Of a stretch of 39,505 nt of DNA, positions 34,249-39,505 are shown one piece after another (the stretch's first letter is position 1; each line of letters begins with the position of its first letter). Origin of the DNA: an uncultured Bacteroides sp. (GTDB taxonomy: Bacteria > Bacteroidota > Bacteroidia > Bacteroidales > Bacteroidaceae). The stretch is from positions 1-39,505 of the forward strand of contig CALUOT010000027.1 of the NCBI GenBank assembly GCA_944322355.1, given 5' to 3'. A model generated the notes under the pieces. That model had not been told where the DNA came from. It saw only the letters and a list, made by a program, of their open reading frames with translations, and did no database searches. The position numbers and the translations under genes are program-made.

Positions 34249-34337
34249 TATCATTCCATTATCCCGAAGCGAAGGATCTCCCGCTTACTTGTACCAACGG
34301 GAGATGTTTCACTGCGTTCCAACATGACAGAATGATA
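34249..34337. repeat. 89-bp imperfect palindrome between convergent genes, REP-like
   Basis: The outer arms TATCATTC (34249-34256) and GAATGATA (34330-34337) pair, as do the inner arms ATCTCCCG (34276-34283) and CGGGAGAT (34298-34305). The text CGAAGCGAAGGATCTCCCG resembles dispersed intergenic repeats (GAAGCGAAGGATCTC type) known from many bacteria. It could serve as a bidirectional terminator. Confidence 0.7.
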
Positions 34338-34405
34338 ACAGCCTCGCATTTTGATACGCCCTCGGAAAGTGCTACATCCCAAAAAGGTTAAAGATTCACA
34401 CAAAT

Positions 34406-36001
34406 CTACCTATTCCTTATTAGTAAAGGGCTACCCAAGGGTCTCCAATCAACAGAGGAGAACCCTTTGGTTTCGGGTAGAGAAACATGATCTTCCTGCA
34501 TAAAGTCCTGTATGGAATAATTAATATCAGACAACTGCATAATACGGTTCACGATGCACCATCGGCTTTGTGCGTTGAAGTAAGGTACATTGTTGTTCAT
34601 GCAACTGTTCTCTTCCGGTCGCCACACGCCGTACTGATATTCGAAGCCACCTTCATAAGCTCCTACACCGCTGTACTTGTCCACACCGATGAAATCTTTC
34701 CAGAGAATGACCGACGTGTCGTCCGTGAAATCCAGATTCATCTGATAGCCCCACTTCTGCCATTCCTTGATTTCCTGTACTCTATATGAAGGTATGGTTT
34801 GCGGATAGTAGACATACTCGTCACATAAAAAGCCGAAACCGTGTCCACCTGCTTCATGGTGAACCAATCCTTCGAAGTCATTGGGCGACTCCTCCTCGCT
34901 CATGGGGCACAAGGCTATTGCATTGCCATCAGCATACAAATAGGTTGTTCCTGCATACTTTGTGCTATTCAGTACCACAAGAATTGTTACGGGTTTGTTG
35001 TGTGGAAGTTCTTCCACTTGATAGGCATACTCAAAAACCAAATCGTCATTGCATGTAATCTCAGTACCGGTCCCGAAAGTGGAGCCAAACTTGTTATTCA
35101 CCCTGCCCCAACCGCTTTGCTGACCTACGCCCGCCTCTGCCGATTCAGCCACTACCATATGGATATGAAAGTAATCGCGGTAGGACTGATAGGGTTCTAT
35201 TGAAAAGAAATAATCGGTAGCTTGCTTCATAGCTACTTCATACCTTCCCCCTTTTGCCAAATCGTCCCCCACAAAACCATCGCCCATTACCACCAGATTG
35301 ACATCGCCTTGTGAAGCCTGCTGCAAACAGACCACATCGCCGTCACAATAATAATCCGTACTCCCGGCTTTTTGAGTAACATAGAGAGTGTCGGACAGTT
35401 CGTACCGGGTATTATAAATAATAACTTCGGCTTGTCGTTCTTCTTGCTGACGGTTTTCAGCTATACGCAAAACGAGGGTCTGCGTTCCGAAAGAATCAAA
35501 ACCCGAGCCACCACCTATGGAGCCCATTCCAGAGTCCTCCACAGGGAATACCCATTTTTCTGCTTCTTGGGGTAAAATCTTCAGTTGACAGGTCACGTTC
35601 CTATTCATATCCACTGACAACTCCGTCCCTGACGCATCCACTTCATACCACTTACACCCTACAAAAGCCAATTCCTCTTGAGCATTTTGTGTAATCAGTA
35701 AATCTTGACTTTCACTAGACGTATTCACTCTGATTGTTGCCGAACGTTGTTTTTGAGTCTTGTTCGTGGAAACCGCTATCGTCAATCGAGCAGTTTCGTA
35801 TCCTTGCGAGGGATATACCGTTATCCACGACGGGACAGAAGACGATAGCCACCAAGCATCTTCTGCATAAACAAAGATTTCTTGTTCCTTTCCATCCCAT
35901 GCATAAGTAAGCGTGTCATCAGAAAGCGACAAATAAGATTTCTTATCATCGCCACACCGACAGAATATGACAATCAACAAAATACAATATAACTTATTCA
36001 T
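34406..36001 (-). CDS. BACON-domain M64 metallopeptidase lipoprotein
   Basis: 531 residues. A short signal with lipobox IFCRC is followed by two BACON-like sandwiches (SVPSWITVYPSQGYETARLT... SSESQDLLITQNA and a second ending LSDTLYVTQKAG, up to residue about 210). The M64 domain starts at GDVNLVVMGDGFVGDD and has the zinc region VH-H382-E-A-G-G-H387-GFGFLCDEY. This spacing (HExxxH) differs by one residue from the HECGH of the M64 gene at 5.8 kb. Other shared blocks are FFSIEPYQSY, VVLNSTKYAGTTY and YEGGFEYQYGVWRPEENSCM. BACON domains often bind mucin or glycans, so it may act at the mucus surface; the target is unknown. Confidence 0.85.
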   Translation of the reverse strand: MNKLYCILLIVIFCRCGDDKKSYLSLSDDTLTYAWDGKEQEIFVYAEDAWWLSSSVPSWITVYPSQGYETARLTIAVSTNKTQKQRSATIRVNTSSESQDLLITQNAQEELAFVGCKWYEVDASGTELSVDMNRNVTCQLKILPQEAEKWVFPVEDSGMGSIGGGSGFDSFGTQTLVLRIAENRQQEERQAEVIIYNTRYELSDTLYVTQKAGSTDYYCDGDVVCLQQASQGDVNLVVMGDGFVGDDLAKGGRYEVAMKQATDYFFSIEPYQSYRDYFHIHMVVAESAEAGVGQQSGWGRVNNKFGSTFGTGTEITCNDDLVFEYAYQVEELPHNKPVTILVVLNSTKYAGTTYLYADGNAIALCPMSEEESPNDFEGLVHHEAGGHGFGFLCDEYVYYPQTIPSYRVQEIKEWQKWGYQMNLDFTDDTSVILWKDFIGVDKYSGVGAYEGGFEYQYGVWRPEENSCMNNNVPYFNAQSRWCIVNRIMQLSDINYSIQDFMQEDHVSLPETKGFSSVDWRPLGSPLLIRNR

Positions 36002-36023
36002 AAGAAGTTAACCCTAAAACCAA

Positions 36024-36056
36024 ACAAGCCACAAGCCTTTTCAGCCTGTAGCTTGT
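36024..36056 (-). terminator. Hairpin after the small lipoprotein gene
   Basis: On the minus strand ACAAGCTACAGGC pairs with GCTTGTGGCTTGT (13 bp including G-U pairs) around a TGAAAAG loop, followed by TTGGTTTT. It lies between the small lipoprotein and the BACON-M64 gene and may attenuate read-through rather than fully terminate. Confidence 0.55.
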
Positions 36057-36086
36057 CGGTAAATCAAAAACAAAAGAATAATCAAC

Positions 36087-36494
36087 TCACTCTTTCGTTC
36101 CCGAGAAGAACCATTCGGTACCTCCCAAAGAGAATGTTATACTCAACGAATTCTGAGTACACGTTCCTTCAATAGAATAAGAACTTTCCGAGGTCAAATA
36201 CATAACTCCCCCGTTTCTTTCTTCAATATTTAAAATAACCGGATCCGGATCTACATCAAACGTTTCGCAAGTACACTTGAATGATACGGCATCATTGGCT
36301 CTTCGAGTCAAGGTTACATAGGCTCTAGCCGGCTCATCTGTATATCCCATCGGTTTCAAAGTTCCTACATAATCTCCTTCTATTCTTTGAGCCGAATTAA
36401 GCACCGTTTCTTCATCATCATCGCTACAACCGGCAAAACTTACACTCATGGCCACCATTACTAGCAGCATGGATACATACTTCATCATTTTCAT
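36087..36494 (-). CDS. Small lipoprotein, calycin-like
   Basis: 135 residues. Start at ATG 36494 (MKMMKYVSMLL); the lipobox is VSFAGCSDDD. The mature part opens GDYVGTLKPMGY and alternates short strands (YVTLTRRANDAVSFKCTCET, SSYSIEGTCTQNSLSITFSL), which resembles the small lipocalin/calycin-like lipoproteins of Bacteroides. It precedes the BACON-M64 peptidase on the same strand (85-bp gap with a hairpin) and may be its partner or inhibitor; that is speculation from position only. Confidence 0.65.
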   Translation of the reverse strand: MKMMKYVSMLLVMVAMSVSFAGCSDDDEETVLNSAQRIEGDYVGTLKPMGYTDEPARAYVTLTRRANDAVSFKCTCETFDVDPDPVILNIEERNGGVMYLTSESSYSIEGTCTQNSLSITFSLGGTEWFFSGTKE

Positions 36495-36528
36495 ACACTC
36501 TTTTTTTAAATTGTTATTAACTATTATA

Positions 36529-36536
36529 CAAAGATA
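36529..36536 (-). promoter_or_regulatory. Probable -7 box of the small lipoprotein gene
   Basis: TATCTTTG on the minus strand, 35 bp before the start codon. A -33 box at ideal distance is not evident. Confidence 0.5.
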
Positions 36537-36692
36537 GTTGCTTTTAAAAGAGTGCATAACTCAAACATGTATCCAACCAGCATACATGTACACCGATTGG
36601 AGACAATTTTATTACAAACAGGAAACTTTTATATACGTTGAAATAGCGAATGGCAGAATTCTTCTATATATTAAAATCTATACAGGTTGTAT

Positions 36693-37043
36693 TTACGAAC
36701 GACGAGCCTTCTCTTCCTCCTGAGGAATGCGAAGAGCCGTGTACAGTTGCAGTACGGCTGCAATGCTGAGGCAGACAATCCACTCATTGCGCTGGGTGAG
36801 GAACATCAAGGCTCCAGCCAGCACCAACAAAATGGCACCCAGCAATTGCTGACGCCGCAAGCGTCGCAAAGACGGCGTAGGTGTAGGAAAAGGACTATTG
36901 AATTGCGCCAAAGCAATAAGGGTGGCGCCAAGAGTATATACGTAAGGAGCAGGTGCCCATCCGGTGATGTAAACGGCTGCACCGGTAAGAGTCATAACAG
37001 TGCCTACGGCAAATAGGGCAGTGATAAGGGATTGCTTGTTCAT
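36693..37043 (-). CDS. Small integral membrane protein
   Basis: 116 residues from ATG 37043 (MNKQSLITALFAVG). Four predicted membrane helices (about 5-24, 28-43, 62-79 and 84-100) and a charged C-terminus (QEEEKARRS). No family recognised. It lies 22 bp downstream of the FtsB/DivIC-like gene, so the two probably share a transcript. Confidence 0.7.
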   Translation of the reverse strand: MNKQSLITALFAVGTVMTLTGAAVYITGWAPAPYVYTLGATLIALAQFNSPFPTPTPSLRRLRRQQLLGAILLVLAGALMFLTQRNEWIVCLSIAAVLQLYTALRIPQEEEKARRS

Positions 37044-37065
37044 TATAAGTATAAGGGTCTGTAAG

Positions 37066-37374
37066 TTAACGTGCGGGGTCATGTTCGAAGACGTAAATAT
37101 CTTCGTTAGGCTTCTTCATCAGATATTTTTCCCGAGCCACCTGCTCGATGGCACCGGAATCTACGGCCAGCTCCATCAATCGGCGTGTGCTATAGTCATA
37201 TTCGGCTTGGTACTTTTCAATCTCCTGACGCAGGGTACGTTCTTCATTGGCCAAACGAAGCCGACGGATAATATTGTTTTCGTCGAGGAAACCGACAATC
37301 ACTGCAAACAAAAGCAAGGTAATCAGATACTTGTGCCTGCACACATAAGCCCAAAAACTGTTGATATTCTCCAT
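37066..37374 (-). CDS. FtsB/DivIC-family cell division protein
   Basis: 102 residues, single-pass: a short cytoplasmic N-terminus, a membrane helix at about residues 15-30 (KYLITLLLFAVIVGFL), then a coiled coil (LANEERTLRQEIEKYQAEYD) and a family-like C-terminal motif (AREKYLMKKPNEDIYVFE). FtsB/DivIC links FtsL and FtsQ/DivIB in the divisome and activates septal peptidoglycan synthesis. Divergent from dnaX. Confidence 0.88.
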   Translation of the reverse strand: MENINSFWAYVCRHKYLITLLLFAVIVGFLDENNIIRRLRLANEERTLRQEIEKYQAEYDYSTRRLMELAVDSGAIEQVAREKYLMKKPNEDIYVFEHDPAR

Positions 37375-37404
37375 AAGACAAACTTAGTTTGAAATCTATG
37401 CGTA

Positions 37405-37412
37405 CAAAGATA
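37405..37412 (-). promoter_or_regulatory. Candidate -7 box of the ftsB-like operon
   Basis: TATCTTTG on the minus strand, 31 bp before the start codon at 37374. A second candidate, TAAGTTTG (37379-37386), is too close to the start. Confidence 0.45.
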
Positions 37413-37445
37413 CGGTTAATCTGTGGAATAAATGCTTTTTTTGCG

Positions 37446-37453
37446 TACATTTG
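37446..37453 (+). promoter_or_regulatory. Probable -7 box of dnaX
   Basis: TACATTTG, 28 bp before the dnaX ATG at 37481. It overlaps a longer open frame start at 37451 and so supports the downstream start. Confidence 0.5.
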
Positions 37454-37480
37454 CAAGTAAATGAATGCACATCATCGAAT

Positions 37481-39271
37481 ATGGAAGACTATATCGTATC
37501 GGCTCGAAAATATCGCCCGGCCACTTTCGAATCGGTTGTAGGACAACGGGCACTGACTACTACTCTGAAAAATGCTATTGCAACAGGCAAACTGGCCCAT
37601 GCTTACCTGTTTTGCGGTCCGCGTGGTGTGGGGAAGACCACATGCGCCCGTATTTTTGCCAAAACCATCAACTGCTTGAGTCCGGATGCGGATGGAGAAG
37701 CATGCAACCATTGCGAATCGTGCCTTGCGTTTAATGAACAACGTTCGTATAACATCCATGAATTGGATGCGGCGTCGAATAATTCCGTCGACGATATCCG
37801 GCAACTGGTGGAGCAGGTGCGTATCCCGCCTCAAGTGGGACGTTACAAAGTCTACATCATTGACGAGGTACACATGCTTTCGACCTCAGCCTTCAATGCC
37901 TTTTTGAAGACATTAGAAGAACCGCCTCGTCACGCCATCTTTATTTTGGCCACCACCGAGAAGCATAAGATATTGCCTACCATCTTGTCACGCTGCCAGA
38001 TTTATGATTTCAACCGCATCAGCGTGGAGGATATCGTAGAGCACCTCACTTACGTAGCCTCAAAAGAAAACATCACGGTCGAACCGGAAGCACTGAATGT
38101 GATAGCCCTGAAAGCTGATGGCGGTATGCGCGACGCGTTGTCCATCTTCGATCAAGTAGTCAGCTTCACCGGCGGCAACATCACTTACCGCAGCGTCATC
38201 GAAAACCTGAATGTGCTAGACTATGAATACTATTTCCGGCTGACCGATTATTTTTTGAGTAATAAAGTAAGCGATGCCCTGTTGTTACTGAACGAGGTGC
38301 TAAACAAAGGATTCGACGGCAGTCATTTTATTACCGGCCTTTCTTCCCATTTCCGCGATTTGCTGGTAAGTAAAGATGCTGTCACCCTGCCTCTATTACA
38401 GGTAGGTGCCAGTATACGCCAACGCTATCAGGAGCAAGCCCAGAAGTGTCCGTTGCCATTCCTTTATCGCGCCATGAAGCTCTGTAACGATTGCGACTTG
38501 AACTATCGGGCCAGTAAGAACAAACGTTTGTTAGTGGAATTGACTTTAATACAAGTGGCGCAAATCACCTCGGGTGAGGAAGAAGCCATCAGTGGTGGGC
38601 GTAGCCCTAAGCAGATAAAACCCATATTTAATCCCCCAAAAGCTCCGGCACCCGCATCGGACGCCCCAGCTCAACAGAAGTCAACTCCCCAACCGGCGGT
38701 AACTCAAGCCCCTGTACAGACTCCGCCTAAGGCTTATTCCACTCCATCCTCAACTGTGCTGCTTGCCAAGGAACCGGAAGAAAAGAAAGTTCCTCACATG
38801 AAAATAGACGGACTGGGAATATCCATCAAGCAACGTCCGCAAGTTCCGACAGAGACGATTAACTCCCCCTCGTCGCAACCGGTGGAGAAAGAACAACCGG
38901 AAGAAGATTTTATCTTTAATGAGCGAGACGTCAACTACTATTGGCAAGAGTATGCCGGCCGGATGCCCAAGGAGCGGGTAGCCATGGCCACCCGCATGCA
39001 CAACATGCGCCTGACTCTGCTCAATGCAACGACTTTCGAAGTCGTAGTAGACAATGAAATCGTTGCTAAAGAATTCACAGCCATGATACCCGACATACAA
39101 CAATATCTCCGCTCTCGCCTTAAAAACAAACAGGTGACCATGACCGTACGCGTCAGCGCCCCGACTGAAAAAATACATGCCTACGGCCGTGTAGAAAAGT
39201 TTCAGATGATGGCCCAAAAGAATGCGGCTCTATTGCAACTAAAGGATGAATTCGGGCTGGAACTTTATTAA
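37481..39271 (+). CDS. dnaX: DNA polymerase III subunit gamma/tau
   Basis: 596-residue clamp-loader ATPase. Walker A is at 46-53 (GPRGVGKT). Zinc cysteines are C65, C75, C78 and C81. Walker B/DEVH is at 128-131 (YIIDEVHMLST), then LKTLEEPPRHAIFILATTE and the arginine-finger SRC motif (LSRCQIYDF). After the clamp-loader core (to about residue 375) comes a Pro/Ala/Gln-rich linker (KAPAPASDAPAQQKSTPQPA) and a C-terminal tau-like domain (FNERDVNYYWQEYAGRMPKE). I see no A-AAA-AAG slippery site like that producing gamma in E. coli. Confidence 0.94.
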   Translation: MEDYIVSARKYRPATFESVVGQRALTTTLKNAIATGKLAHAYLFCGPRGVGKTTCARIFAKTINCLSPDADGEACNHCESCLAFNEQRSYNIHELDAASNNSVDDIRQLVEQVRIPPQVGRYKVYIIDEVHMLSTSAFNAFLKTLEEPPRHAIFILATTEKHKILPTILSRCQIYDFNRISVEDIVEHLTYVASKENITVEPEALNVIALKADGGMRDALSIFDQVVSFTGGNITYRSVIENLNVLDYEYYFRLTDYFLSNKVSDALLLLNEVLNKGFDGSHFITGLSSHFRDLLVSKDAVTLPLLQVGASIRQRYQEQAQKCPLPFLYRAMKLCNDCDLNYRASKNKRLLVELTLIQVAQITSGEEEAISGGRSPKQIKPIFNPPKAPAPASDAPAQQKSTPQPAVTQAPVQTPPKAYSTPSSTVLLAKEPEEKKVPHMKIDGLGISIKQRPQVPTETINSPSSQPVEKEQPEEDFIFNERDVNYYWQEYAGRMPKERVAMATRMHNMRLTLLNATTFEVVVDNEIVAKEFTAMIPDIQQYLRSRLKNKQVTMTVRVSAPTEKIHAYGRVEKFQMMAQKNAALLQLKDEFGLELY

Positions 39272-39388
39272 TCACCCACACCCGAATTAGCTCTCATTTT
39301 CAATAGTTTGAGCAGGGTTGTTATTTAGAAAGCAAACAAATTAAGCTGAAATATTTCACAGAGGACTACAACCAATGAAGAAAAACAT

Positions 39389-39396
39389 TACTTTTG
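39389..39396 (+). promoter_or_regulatory. Probable -7 box of the ferredoxin gene
   Basis: TACTTTTG, 39 bp before the ferredoxin ATG. The -33 box is weak. Confidence 0.5.
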
Positions 39397-39435
39397 CCCT
39401 TGTAAATTAGTACTAATAATTTAAATTCAAAGAAA

Positions 39436-39505
39436 ATGGCTTACGTAATTAGTGACGATTGTATTGCTTGCGGAACTTGCATCGACGAGTGTCCGGTAGG
39501 CGCTA
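39436..39505 (+). CDS. 4Fe-4S ferredoxin (partial, runs off the window)
   Basis: ATG 39436 begins MAYVISDDCIACGTCIDECP, the standard start of a small 2[4Fe-4S] ferredoxin: C-x2-C-x2-C-x3-CP ligates the first cluster. Only 23 codons are in the window. It would serve as an electron carrier in anaerobic metabolism. Confidence 0.9.
   Translation, partial: MAYVISDDCIACGTCIDECPVGA

Noticed and set aside
37481-39271. Programmed frameshift producing a gamma subunit in dnaX
   Set aside because: I saw no A-AAA-AAG heptamer with downstream stem near the end of the clamp-loader core.

Overview
This is a chromosomal window from a member of the Bacteroidota, most likely a gut Bacteroidales (Bacteroides/Phocaeicola-like). 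The evidence is repeated Bacteroidota-type promoters (TTTG-N19/20-TAnnTTTG), weak Shine-Dalgarno sites, fimbrillin-family and BACON-domain lipoproteins, M64 peptidases, a glycan-utilisation gene pair and the folP-cdaA pair. Most of the window is GC-rich core genome. The stretch from about 30.3 to 36.6 kb is visibly more AT-rich and carries surface lipoproteins, so it looks accessory.

Layout. 0-5.7 kb: the end of an unidentified gene, then a secreted GH2 glycosidase and a GH88 + DUF2264 fusion enzyme, probably the 3' end of a polysaccharide utilisation locus acting on an uronic-acid-containing glycan. 5.8-10.2 kb (minus strand): an M64-type metallopeptidase lipoprotein translationally coupled to a 38-residue peptide gene, preceded by a WG-repeat/TPR protein. 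10.9-15.6 kb: topoisomerase IV subunit A, then a DUF3316-like envelope protein with an S41 protease lipoprotein. 15.9-16.1 kb: tRNA-Leu(UAG) with its own promoter and terminator. 16.1-17.6 kb (minus): ComF-like phosphoribosyltransferase and an inositol-monophosphatase-family enzyme. 17.9-18.4 kb: a zinc-ribbon NUDIX hydrolase. 18.7-23.4 kb: a large TPR protein and an outer-membrane barrel, tightly paired. 23.5-27.8 kb: topA followed by two acyltransferase-fold genes. 28.2-29.9 kb (minus): folP and the diadenylate cyclase cdaA. 30.4-34.2 kb: a broken hypothetical gene, a frameshifted fimbrillin-family lipoprotein and an intact paralogue fused to a YD-like domain. 34.4-37.4 kb (minus): a BACON-M64 lipoprotein, a small lipoprotein, a membrane protein and an FtsB/DivIC-like division protein. 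37.5-39.3 kb: dnaX. 39.4 kb to the end: the start of a ferredoxin gene.

The most unusual signal is in the intergenic DNA. At least four unrelated gaps contain arrays of short palindromic words spaced at almost exactly 22 bp (sometimes 21 or 23), and the word differs from array to array: GGTTGCAAAC at 10.55 kb, GTTAGTAAC at 15.66 kb, AACATACTATGTT at 29.99 kb, and GGAAACTTC plus AATCAAGCTTGATT-type words inside a 325-bp palindrome at 27.86-28.18 kb. A 23-bp tandem array (3.14 kb), a single-word hairpin (5.71 kb) and a pair of related word clusters flanking the NUDIX gene (17.66 and 18.55 kb) look like relatives. I do not recognise this as a named element class. It is the part of the window most worth following up.
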